From Microcaldota archaeon (GTDB lineage Archaea > Micrarchaeota > Micrarchaeia > Anstonellales > Anstonellaceae), in the NCBI GenBank assembly GCA_026396335.1, contig JAPLWZ010000006.1, forward strand, positions 1 to 5,643: a DNA stretch of 5,643 nt. Direction: 5' to 3'. The notes under the pieces were generated by a model that saw only the letters and a program-made list of their open reading frames with translations, made no database searches and was not told the DNA's origin. The translations under genes were made by a program, and so were the position numbers. This document shows positions 1-4,120 of the stretch, in pieces (the first letter of the stretch is position 1; each line of letters begins with the position of its first letter).

Positions 1-40
1 AAGCCTTCTTTTTAATTTTCGTCATTCCACTAGCGTAGCA

Positions 41-1159
41 ATGGTAAAGCGCATCTTTGGCATCAACTTCTTCGACGCATTCATAGCTGGCGCGATGACT
101 GTCACGGTTCCGCTCATGATGGCTGACAGAGGAATTGGCATTGCCACCATTGGGCTTGTGTTCGGTGCTGCGCCCATACTCAAGCTTCTCGTAAGAATAG
201 GCGCATCTGCGCTTGCAGACACTGTTGGCGAACGGTCAGTTTACGTCCTTTCCGCGCTTGGGAACATTGGGCAATCAGTCACCTATGCATTCGCATACAG
301 CCCGCTCGCATTCGGAGTGGGAAAAACATTCGACGCAGTGCGCGAGTCCACATTATGGGCGGTAAACCGCGCATCGGTGATTGCAGCCGCTCCGGACAGG
401 GGACATTTTGCGCTTGGCGGGCTTTTGTCCGGCAGATACATGTACAATGCGGCAGGCTCGCTTTGCGTTGGAATGCTTTTCGCCGCAGGCGGCTACAATC
501 TGCTGCTTGCCGCTGCAGTCACACTCTCATTATTCATGCTGCTTGCAGCACTCGGGGTGAAAAGCACCAATGTAAAGGGCGTAAAAGTGAAGCTGTCTGA
601 TTTTTCCTACTCGGGGCGGAGCAAGCTATTCTTGGAAACCGCTGGCGCCCAGCTCGTGGGAAGCGCGTTTTATGTAGCCACAATATATACGATAATACCG
701 ATTTATTTCCTGAGCCTCGGGCTTTCCCTCGGACAGATAGGCGCGCTTTATGCCGGATACTTCCTGATTGAGGGCAGTGTGCTAAACGCGATTTCACACA
801 AGAAAATAAGCACGGCGAAGATTGCTTATGTATCCGCTGCGATGTTCGTGGTGTGCCTGCTTGGCATGGCGCTTGTGCCCCTGGCTGCTGCAGGATTCTT
901 CCTTGTGATGGCAATAGGCGACGGCGCGCTTTCAATTGCCTGGGAAGAGGCGAATTACAGGATTGCGTCACGGAGCAAAAGAAAGGCGACAGACCTTACT
1001 GCGCTTAGCATTCCATCTTACCTTGGAGTGGCATCAGCCACAGCAGTTTCGGGCTTTGTCGCTGCATCGTACGGCTACCTGCCAATATTTTTGGCCTGTG
1101 CAGTGTCTGAAGTGGGCTTTGCGCTTTGGTGCCTGCGGCTACGGAATGTGAAGGGCTAA
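41..1159 (+). CDS. MFS-type multi-helix transporter
   Basis: A 372-residue, strongly hydrophobic protein with about 12 membrane segments (roughly residues 6-27, 34-58, 66-86, 90-110, 128-149, 151-173, then a cytoplasmic loop 174-198 and six more to residue 365). The loop after helix 2 reads LADTVGERS (residues 58-66), which resembles MFS motif A (D60, G63, R65), and the 6+6 split around a basic central loop also fits MFS. The family is inferred from this architecture; the substrate cannot be read from the sequence, and drug, sugar or small-metabolite export are all possible. It is short for an MFS protein. The ATG at 41 gives a natural N-terminus directly before helix 1, but the frame is open to the window edge and there is no clear Shine-Dalgarno sequence, so a start further upstream is possible. 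No obvious terminator follows. The next gene has its own promoter. Confidence 0.8.
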   Translation: MVKRIFGINFFDAFIAGAMTVTVPLMMADRGIGIATIGLVFGAAPILKLLVRIGASALADTVGERSVYVLSALGNIGQSVTYAFAYSPLAFGVGKTFDAVRESTLWAVNRASVIAAAPDRGHFALGGLLSGRYMYNAAGSLCVGMLFAAGGYNLLLAAAVTLSLFMLLAALGVKSTNVKGVKVKLSDFSYSGRSKLFLETAGAQLVGSAFYVATIYTIIPIYFLSLGLSLGQIGALYAGYFLIEGSVLNAISHKKISTAKIAYVSAAMFVVCLLGMALVPLAAAGFFLVMAIGDGALSIAWEEANYRIASRSKRKATDLTALSIPSYLGVASATAVSGFVAASYGYLPIFLACAVSEVGFALWCLRLRNVKG

Positions 1160-1198
1160 AAACGGTTCTATTAGTTGTACCTTACGGGGAAAGGAGAA

Positions 1199-1209
1199 GC
1201 TTTATATAG
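1199..1209 (+). promoter_or_regulatory. Archaeal TATA box for the 72-residue protein gene
   Basis: CTTTATATAG follows a purine-rich stretch (GGAAAGGAGAAG) that would serve as the BRE. Transcription would start near 1230, giving a leader of roughly 85 nt before the ATG at 1314. A second AT-rich CATATAG at 1219-1225 could serve instead. Confidence 0.6.
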
Positions 1210-1277
1210 AAGTTAAGGCATATAGTAATTCTGCGCCTTTTGACAGATTCGCCATGAGGTCAATGTAAGTAATCTGA

Positions 1278-1300
1278 TGCAACATAATCAATCTGTTGCA
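1278..1300 (+). repeat. Inverted repeat just upstream of the ribosome binding site
   Basis: TGCAACA (1278-1284) and TGTTGCA (1294-1300) are perfect reverse complements around a 9-base spacer. They lie in the leader of the small basic protein gene, five bases before its GGTGA. The same stretch also reads as an imperfect direct repeat (AATCTGATGCAACAT / AATCTGTTGCACAT). It could be an operator for a dimeric regulator or a weak mRNA hairpin; nothing here decides. Confidence 0.45.
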
Positions 1301-1304
1301 CATG

Positions 1305-1309
1305 GGTGA
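1305..1309 (+). promoter_or_regulatory. Shine-Dalgarno site that fixes the start at 1314
   Basis: GGTGA lies four bases before the ATG at 1314. Starts further upstream (TTG at 1296, ATG at 1302) have no such site and would run across it. Confidence 0.65.
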
Positions 1310-1313
1310 GAAT

Positions 1314-1532
1314 ATGAGCGAAGAGATAAAGAACGACATCATAACGGCATGGAACCGCTACATCTCCACCCAGCGCAGGCGCTATGCCAAGAATGAAGGC
1401 TCCACTACTCAGCATGAGAACACAATGAGGGCTTTCAAGTCAGGCATTGTGGAGCACCCGAAGCTTTCCAAGAAAGAGAAGGAAGAGCTTCTGCTTCAGA
1501 TGGGCTTTGTTGCCACCACGAAGATGGCATAA
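1314..1532 (+). CDS. Small basic hypothetical protein (72 aa)
   Basis: I do not recognise this family. The protein is hydrophilic, lysine/arginine- and glutamate-rich, has no cysteines and no membrane segment, and looks mostly helical. An arginine cluster (STQRRRYAK, about residues 18-26) is followed by a charged helix (SKKEKEELLLQMGF, about residues 52-65), which would suit a small nucleic-acid- or protein-binding factor, but that is speculation. The start is taken at the ATG preceded by GGTGA; a TTG six codons upstream is less likely. It has its own TATA box and is followed by a T-rich tract, so it is probably monocistronic. It faces the hjc block convergently. Confidence 0.65.
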   Translation: MSEEIKNDIITAWNRYISTQRRRYAKNEGSTTQHENTMRAFKSGIVEHPKLSKKEKEELLLQMGFVATTKMA

Positions 1533-1589
1533 GAAGAGAGTAAAACGCGGCTGAAAATTATTTCTCCTTAGCATTAGCCAGATTAGCCG

Positions 1590-1606
1590 ATTTTGATTAT
1601 TTTTTG
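1590..1606 (+). terminator. T-rich terminator after the 72-residue gene
   Basis: A run ATTTTGATTATTTTTTGG lies about 60 bases past the stop codon. Archaeal termination commonly uses such T-rich tracts without needing a hairpin. It abuts the 3' end of the sRNA encoded on the opposite strand. Confidence 0.4.
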
Positions 1607-1707
1607 GCATCAGAGTCAAGTCACGTCATCATAGGTCCGCAGCAGAAGCCGCGGGAACAGTGGAGATCAGTCCACTGGATCAGAGTCGTACTTGTCATCA
1701 TTTGCCA
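1605..1707 (-). ncRNA. Candidate box C/D guide sRNA with a long D'-C' insert
   Basis: Read on the minus strand, the elements come in order. Terminal stem TGGCA (1707-1703); box C ATGATGA (1701-1695); an 11-nt guide CAAGTACGACT (1694-1684); box D' CTGA (1683-1680). Then a 47-nt insert (1679-1633); box C' ATGATGA (1632-1626); a 12-nt guide CGTGACTTGACT (1625-1614); box D CTGA (1613-1610); and the matching stem TGCCA (1609-1605). Both C boxes match RUGAUGA perfectly, both guides have the archaeal length, and the terminal stem closes the C/D kink-turn. Such RNAs assemble with L7Ae, Nop5 and fibrillarin to direct 2'-O-methylation of the residue paired to the fifth guide base upstream of D or D'. 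The gene lies six bases after the hjc stop codon, so it is probably released from hjc mRNA. Without the insert it would be 56 nt, the usual size. The insert folds as two 7-bp hairpins. No target could be assigned by eye. Confidence 0.72.
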
Positions 1708-1713
1708 TCAGTG

Positions 1714-2100
1714 TCAGATTAATTCCTCTAATCTTCTTCCTGCCATTTTTGCCTTCTTGAGTGTGATTGTGAAGTTTTTTGTTTGCTCCTCTAGCAGGTG
1801 GATTGAGAAAAAGTACCAACCGTCGCGCGAGACTCTCCAGCCGATGAGATAGGTGATGCCCGTCACATCCTCCCAGCGCTTCATGCCCGCGTAGCGCTCG
1901 CGGTCGAACGAGAGCGAGCCTGAGTCCCATGCCTTGCACTCTATTGCGTACTGCTTGCCTGCCTTGAATGCCAGTAAGTCAGGCGAGAGGGAATTCACGC
2001 CACTGCCTGCGGCACGGATTACCTCAAAGCCGTGCTCTGAAAAGTAATGGATTAGTTCGCGCTCTGCGCGCGCTCCCTTAACATAGGTGCCGAATGTCAT
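1714..2100 (-). CDS. hjc: Holliday junction resolvase Hjc
   Basis: A 128-residue archaeal Hjc-type nuclease that cuts four-way DNA junctions symmetrically as a dimer during recombination and fork restart. The family signature is complete: KGARAERELIHYF (K8-F20, with catalytic E13), GFEVIRAAGSG (R29, S33), SPDLLAF with D41, and the PD-(D/E)XK core IECK with E54 and K56. Length is typical. The C-terminal part (residues 75-128) is predicted beta-rich and then helical (KKAKMAGRRLEEL). The ATG at 2100 puts the conserved KG at residues 8-9 as expected. There is no Shine-Dalgarno sequence; a perfect inverted repeat occupies that place. The gene is downstream of and codirectional with the CBS gene, and a C/D sRNA follows directly. 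Confidence 0.92.
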   Translation of the reverse strand: MTFGTYVKGARAERELIHYFSEHGFEVIRAAGSGVNSLSPDLLAFKAGKQYAIECKAWDSGSLSFDRERYAGMKRWEDVTGITYLIGWRVSRDGWYFFSIHLLEEQTKNFTITLKKAKMAGRRLEELI

Positions 2101-2117
2101 AAAAATCCCGGATTTTT
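2101..2117. repeat. Perfect 8-1-8 inverted repeat abutting the hjc start codon
   Basis: AAAAATCC-C-GGATTTTT lies immediately before the hjc ATG, where a ribosome binding site would normally be. On DNA it is an ideal dimeric operator; as RNA it would form a mostly A-U hairpin. It could control hjc expression, but no regulator is known from this window. Confidence 0.5.
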
Positions 2118-2120
2118 ATT

Positions 2121-2144
2121 ATTCGAGCGGTTCGCCGCTCGAAT
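2121..2144. repeat. Perfect 10-bp stem-loop upstream of hjc
   Basis: ATTCGAGCGG (2121-2130) and CCGCTCGAAT (2135-2144) are exact reverse complements around a TTCG loop (CGAA on the minus strand, the sense strand of hjc). It sits between the CBS stop codon and hjc. No T-run follows on either strand, so a plain intrinsic terminator is unlikely. A leader structure, an operator or a processing site are alternatives. Confidence 0.6.
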
Positions 2145-2160
2145 GCCATAACTAAAGGAT

Positions 2161-2190
2161 GAGAAGAAAAAGAATAAGAAGGGAAAAGAA
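2161..2190 (-). terminator. Pyrimidine-rich terminator after the CBS gene
   Basis: The sense strand past the CBS stop codon is almost pure pyrimidine (on the plus strand, GAGAAGAAAAAGAATAAGAA followed by GGGAAAAGAA), with several T runs. This fits archaeal T-rich termination, which would make hjc partly independent of the CBS transcript. Confidence 0.4.
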
Positions 2191-2198
2191 TTTCGCGC

Positions 2199-2741
2199 TT
2201 ATACTTCGTTTTCCTCAAGGCAGTCTTCGCAGCGGAGCTTTCCCTCGTCGCGCTTGAGCTCGTCGGAGTAAGTTCCGCAGACCTCGCACACGCCGGTGAA
2301 ATATTCGCTTGGCTTGCTCGCGCGAATCTCCTGCATTTCGGTGATTACATCCACCATGCCAGGGTAAACGCGGAGAAGGTCGCCTTCCGTGATGATGCCT
2401 ACGAGGCGGCCCGACTTGTCAACCACAGGAAGCCTCTTCACCTTGTTATTGCGAAGCGCGAGTGCGGCCGTTTCAATCTTGTCAGATGCCTTGATTACCT
2501 TGAGCGGCCTGCTCATCACGGACTTCAGCTTGGTCTTAACAGGATCCTTGCCAGCTGCGATTATCTTGTATACTATGTCGCGTTCGGTGATAATGCCTTT
2601 TGCCTTGCCCTTCTGCGTGACTATGATTGAGCCCACATTTGTTTTTTTGAGCAAGCGCGCGGCGTCACGAACTGACTTGTCAGCCGGAAGCGTGAACACT
2701 CCGACGGTCATGCATTGCCCTACTTTTACGTCCATCTTCAT
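2199..2741 (-). CDS. CBS-pair protein with C-terminal zinc ribbon
   Basis: A 180-residue cytoplasmic protein. CBS motif 1 spans about residues 8-67 (CMTVGVFTLPADKSV, then GIITERDIVYKI) and CBS motif 2 about residues 72-127 (VMSRPLKVIKASDKI, then LVGIITEGDLL). Paired CBS motifs form a Bateman module that binds adenosine nucleotides, SAM or similar ligands. A zinc-ribbon-like tail follows, with C152-x2-C155-x15-C171-x2-C174, suggesting contact with nucleic acid or a partner protein. CBS plus a C-terminal zinc ribbon is a known archaeal arrangement whose exact role is usually unassigned. The start is set at 2741 because an excellent GGAGGTG lies six bases upstream and the protein then begins just before the first CBS motif. 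A longer reading from 2822 would add 27 residues encoded by the hairpin leader and is rejected. Confidence 0.88.
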   Translation of the reverse strand: MKMDVKVGQCMTVGVFTLPADKSVRDAARLLKKTNVGSIIVTQKGKAKGIITERDIVYKIIAAGKDPVKTKLKSVMSRPLKVIKASDKIETAALALRNNKVKRLPVVDKSGRLVGIITEGDLLRVYPGMVDVITEMQEIRASKPSEYFTGVCEVCGTYSDELKRDEGKLRCEDCLEENEV

Positions 2742-2747
2742 GATTCC

Positions 2748-2754
2748 CACCTCC
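2748..2754 (-). promoter_or_regulatory. Strong Shine-Dalgarno site fixing the CBS gene start
   Basis: GGAGGTG on the minus strand, six bases before the ATG at 2741. It is the best ribosome binding site in the window and lies four bases after a stable hairpin. Confidence 0.8.
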
Positions 2755-2758
2755 TGTT

Positions 2759-2803
2759 CCGCATACTTCGAAAGAAGTGCGGAGATGGCAGTTGCGACTG
2801 CCA
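2759..2803 (-). promoter_or_regulatory. Two-hairpin leader of the CBS gene
   Basis: On the minus strand, hairpin 1 is TGGCAGT-CGCA-ACTGCCA (2803-2786, 7 bp). Three bases later hairpin 2 pairs CCGC (2782-2779) with GCGG (2762-2759) and ACTTC (2778-2774) with GAAGT (2769-2765), giving 9 bp with a 2-base bulge and a TTTC loop. The first hairpin begins about where transcription should start from the TATA element near 2830, and the second ends just before the Shine-Dalgarno site. This is a plausible cis-regulatory leader; its ligand or regulator is unknown. Confidence 0.5.
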
Positions 2804-2823
2804 AATTGCAATTCGCTATCAAA

Positions 2824-2836
2824 CTTTTTAAATTGA
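2824..2836. promoter_or_regulatory. TATA-like element, probably serving both directions
   Basis: CTTTTTAAATTG contains the palindrome TTTAAA. To the right it lies about 36 bases before the ATG of the small membrane protein. To the left it would start transcription near 2803, the first base of the CBS leader hairpins. Confidence 0.5.
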
Positions 2837-2865
2837 AGCTGCTAAATTTTTGTCAGTTGATTCGC

Positions 2866-3030
2866 ATGGAAGTGAGAAGCCTGATTGCCGGCGCGCTCGT
2901 GCTGTTCGGTATTGAGAATATTATGGCGTTTTTCAAAATCGGGATAACCGGATTGCCAAACAGCCCAGTAGTCTCTATTGTGTTCGGCGTGGCGTCCATA
3001 CTGGTCGCTTACTACTTGCTGCGCATGTAA
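2866..3030 (+). CDS. Small two-helix membrane protein (54 aa)
   Basis: The reading frame starts at an ATG about 36 bases after a TATA-like element and encodes two hydrophobic helices (residues 5-23, containing E17 and N18, and residues 34-52). A short glycine/proline turn (GITGLPNS, residues 26-33) separates them, giving a membrane hairpin. The ends carry E2/R4 and R53. The family is not recognised. The frame is open further upstream, but that part overlaps the CBS gene on the other strand and is non-specific, so the short form is preferred. There is no obvious Shine-Dalgarno sequence, consistent with a short leader. It converges with the next gene, the two stop codons being 11 bases apart. 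Confidence 0.6.
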   Translation: MEVRSLIAGALVLFGIENIMAFFKIGITGLPNSPVVSIVFGVASILVAYYLLRM

Positions 3031-3041
3031 GAAACTGCTGG

Positions 3042-3428
3042 CTACCTTTTTAGCAGATTGAGTTCAACATGCTTTTCCTTTTTGGCAGCATCATTGAGGA
3101 TGGCGTTCTGATCGGAAACAGGCACATCCGAGTATGTGTAGAATGTTTTTATCGAGCCGGCCGGCCCAGTGAGAGAAAGCAGGATTTGTTCGCCTTCGTT
3201 AAGATGGATTTTCTCCACCACTTTCTCGGCATCGTTTCCGCCGTAGTGGGTGAGAAACTTCCCTATCACTGCAAACGGCTTTTTCTCCCTGTGGCGATAT
3301 ACTAAAAGATGAGAGCCCTTGGAGCCAGTTGAAACCCCAAATTCTACTGTCTTTTCATTTGACAAGTATAACCCTGGTTGGACTTGTTTTATACCATCAA
3401 TCTTGATTTGTGCTAGGTTAATTGCCAT
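3042..3428 (-). CDS. Hypothetical protein (128 aa), beta-rich
   Basis: I do not recognise the family. The protein is soluble, without cysteine and without a signal or membrane segment. The pattern of alternating hydrophobic residues (for example GVSTGSKGSHLLVYRH, PFAVIGKFLTHYGG, QILLSLTGPAGSIKTFYTYS) suggests a beta-sheet domain over residues 1-105, followed by a charged tail (DAAKKEKHVELNLLKR). The ATG at 3428 is preceded by GGGTGGGG, an acceptable ribosome binding site. A TATA-like TTAAAA lies about 35-40 bases upstream of the ATG, so the gene has its own promoter. A weak CTGCT/AGCAG stem (3035-3056) spans the junction with the convergent small membrane gene and might help termination. Confidence 0.7.
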   Translation of the reverse strand: MAINLAQIKIDGIKQVQPGLYLSNEKTVEFGVSTGSKGSHLLVYRHREKKPFAVIGKFLTHYGGNDAEKVVEKIHLNEGEQILLSLTGPAGSIKTFYTYSDVPVSDQNAILNDAAKKEKHVELNLLKR

Positions 3429-3460
3429 TGCCCCACCCTTGCGGAAATCTGTGCCAAACT

Positions 3461-3472
3461 GCTTTTAAGGGG
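3461..3472 (-). promoter_or_regulatory. TATA box for the 128-residue protein gene
   Basis: CCCCTTAAAAGC on the minus strand, about 35-40 bases before the ATG at 3428, predicts a short leader of roughly 10-15 nt carrying the GGTG ribosome binding site. It is divergent from the TATA box at 3497-3506. Confidence 0.5.
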
Positions 3473-3496
3473 CGCTGAAACGACGAACATGCGCAC

Positions 3497-3506
3497 CTTT
3501 ATATAC
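3497..3506 (+). promoter_or_regulatory. TATA box without a nearby coding region
   Basis: CTTTATATAC, nearly the same as the TATA element at 1199-1209, points rightward and should start transcription near 3528. The next convincing coding start on this strand is 300 bases away (3831). It may drive a small RNA, or a long leader for the DUF167-dnaG operon. Confidence 0.5.
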
Positions 3507-3528
3507 AGGGTTTTTCATATCTCGTACG

Positions 3529-3592
3529 CTGTGCGTGGATGGCAGCAGGAGTCCCAAAAGGGCTGTGAATTTCCTGTCAACAACGCACCGCA
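3529..3592 (+). ncRNA. Possible structured small RNA
   Basis: The sequence begins where transcription from the TATA box at 3497 should start. GTGCGT (3531-3536) pairs perfectly with ACGCAC (3583-3588). Inside, CAGGAG (3546-3551) pairs with TTCCTG (3571-3576), and CCC-AAAA-GGG (3553-3562) caps the structure. A 9/6-base internal loop separates the outer and inner stems. This resembles the outline of an archaeal H/ACA RNA, but I find neither a proper ACA box after the outer stem nor a kink-turn. The only open frame is nine codons (ATG at 3539), so a coding role is unlikely. Confidence 0.3.
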
Positions 3593-3725
3593 TATTTAAG
3601 AAAATTAAAAGAATGATGAATTATCAAAAAGAACTGAACAAAAGCAAAATCACAAGATTGGAAAACAAGTAGTTCACAAATCAAAAAGAGAAAAATAAAT
3701 CACAAGGATTTCACGCTCATTTCCG

Positions 3726-3816
3726 CTTTCCCGATTAAGGGGAAAGAGGGGCAGACGGATAGCCTGCTGAAAAGACCCTGGCAGATGCCAGGGCGAAGAG
3801 CCTGAAACTTTTGCAG
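3726..3816 (+). promoter_or_regulatory. Structured leader of the DUF167-dnaG operon
   Basis: Hairpin A pairs CTTTCCC (3726-3732) with GGGAAAG (3740-3746). Element B is an extended stem: CTGC (3764-3767) with GCAG (3813-3816), AAAAG (3770-3774) with CTTTT (3808-3812), and an apical CCCTGGC-AGAT-GCCAGGG (3776-3793). Its 3' side has a large unpaired segment containing CGAAGA, a GA-rich sequence reminiscent of kink-turns. The nine-base repeat GCAGACGGA occurs at 3751-3759 and 3813-3821, so alternative pairings exist. The GGAG ribosome binding site (3819-3822) lies just outside. No known riboswitch class matches by eye. Confidence 0.4.
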
Positions 3817-3830
3817 ACGGAGCAGCGCAG

Positions 3831-4115
3831 ATGGCAACGGTATTTACAGTCCGTGCAAGCCCGGGCAAGGGAAGTTTTTCTGTTTCCCTCGCTTCGGATA
3901 CCCCACTTGTGCTCCGCGTAGGCATAATGGCCGCGCCCGAAAAGGGCGAGGCGAACCGTGAACTTGTTTTCCAGCTTGAGAGAATGCTAGGCTGCACTGT
4001 ACAACTCCTGTCCGGGCAAACCGGCAGGAAAAAGGCGCTGGCAGCGAATTGCTCGCAGGAGCAGTTGGTTGCAAAAGTGAAGGAATTCAAAGAAAATGAA
4101 AAAAATGAAAGGTGA
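3831..4115 (+). CDS. DUF167 / YggU-family protein
   Basis: A 94-residue protein of the small alpha/beta DUF167 (YggU) family, found in bacteria, archaea and eukaryotes and without an established biochemical function. The diagnostic parts are present: an N-terminal VRASPGKG (residues 7-14), then LRVGIMAAPEKGEANREL (residues 28-45) and LLSGQTGRKK (residues 59-68), matching the family pattern of APP-x-G-x-AN followed by SG-x-T/S-x-x-K. The C-terminal tail is lysine/glutamate-rich. The start at 3831 has GGAG eight bases upstream. The stop codon TGA is part of the GGTGA that serves as the dnaG ribosome binding site, so the two genes are almost certainly one operon with coupled translation. Confidence 0.88.
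   Translation: MATVFTVRASPGKGSFSVSLASDTPLVLRVGIMAAPEKGEANRELVFQLERMLGCTVQLLSGQTGRKKALAANCSQEQLVAKVKEFKENEKNER
4111..4115 (+). promoter_or_regulatory. Shine-Dalgarno site for dnaG overlapping the upstream stop codon
   Basis: GGTGA, five bases before the ATG at 4121, includes the TGA stop of the DUF167 gene. It favours the ATG (protein beginning MGKTYID, as in other archaeal DnaG proteins) over the GTG at 4112. Confidence 0.8.
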
Positions 4116-4120
4116 ATCAC

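Larger units (their letters stand above)
3429..3830. other. Gene-free stretch between divergent transcription units
   Basis: About 400 bases without a convincing protein gene. Left to right it contains the promoter of the leftward 128-residue gene, a rightward orphan TATA box and the possible small RNA (3529-3592). An A-rich, low-GC segment follows (about 3593-3705), with TATA-like ATATTTAAG (3592-3600) and AAAAATAAAT (3691-3700). The end is a GC-richer structured leader (3726-3822). The second TATA-like element is well placed to drive the DUF167-dnaG operon from near 3722. Confidence 0.6.

Noticed and set aside
1254..1268. Four-codon upstream frame (ATG AGG TCA ATG TAA) in the leader of the 72-residue gene
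   Set aside because: No ribosome binding site and far too short to distinguish from chance.
1671..1708. A 13-codon frame (MANDDKYDSDPVD) on the minus strand after hjc
   Set aside because: It coincides with the box C and guide region of the sRNA, has no ribosome binding site and is too short to support.
2742..2822. N-terminal extension of the CBS protein by 27 residues from an ATG at 2822
   Set aside because: The extension is encoded by the hairpin leader, lacks a ribosome binding site and precedes the strong GGAGGTG used by the ATG at 2741.
2389..2865. Long plus-strand frame upstream of the small membrane protein
   Set aside because: It is the antisense shadow of the CBS gene; only the part from the ATG at 2866 has promoter support and non-overlapping sequence.
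3035..3056. Bidirectional terminator hairpin CTGCT/AGCAG between the convergent genes
   Set aside because: Only 5 bp with a 12-base loop and no T-run on the minus side; too weak to list as its own feature.
3613..3637. A second C/D-like module (ATGATGA, 14 bases, CTGA) on the plus strand
   Set aside because: The intervening bases are A-rich low-complexity sequence, no second box pair follows within reach, and there is no terminal stem. It is probably chance in an A-rich spacer.
3764..3816. Known riboswitch class (TPP, SAM, glycine, fluoride) in the DUF167-dnaG leader
   Set aside because: None of the conserved cores of those classes could be matched by eye; only generic hairpins are supported.
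3674..4120. 148-codon minus-strand frame opposite the DUF167 gene
   Set aside because: It is a shadow of a recognisable plus-strand gene and has a compositionally odd, unrecognisable product.
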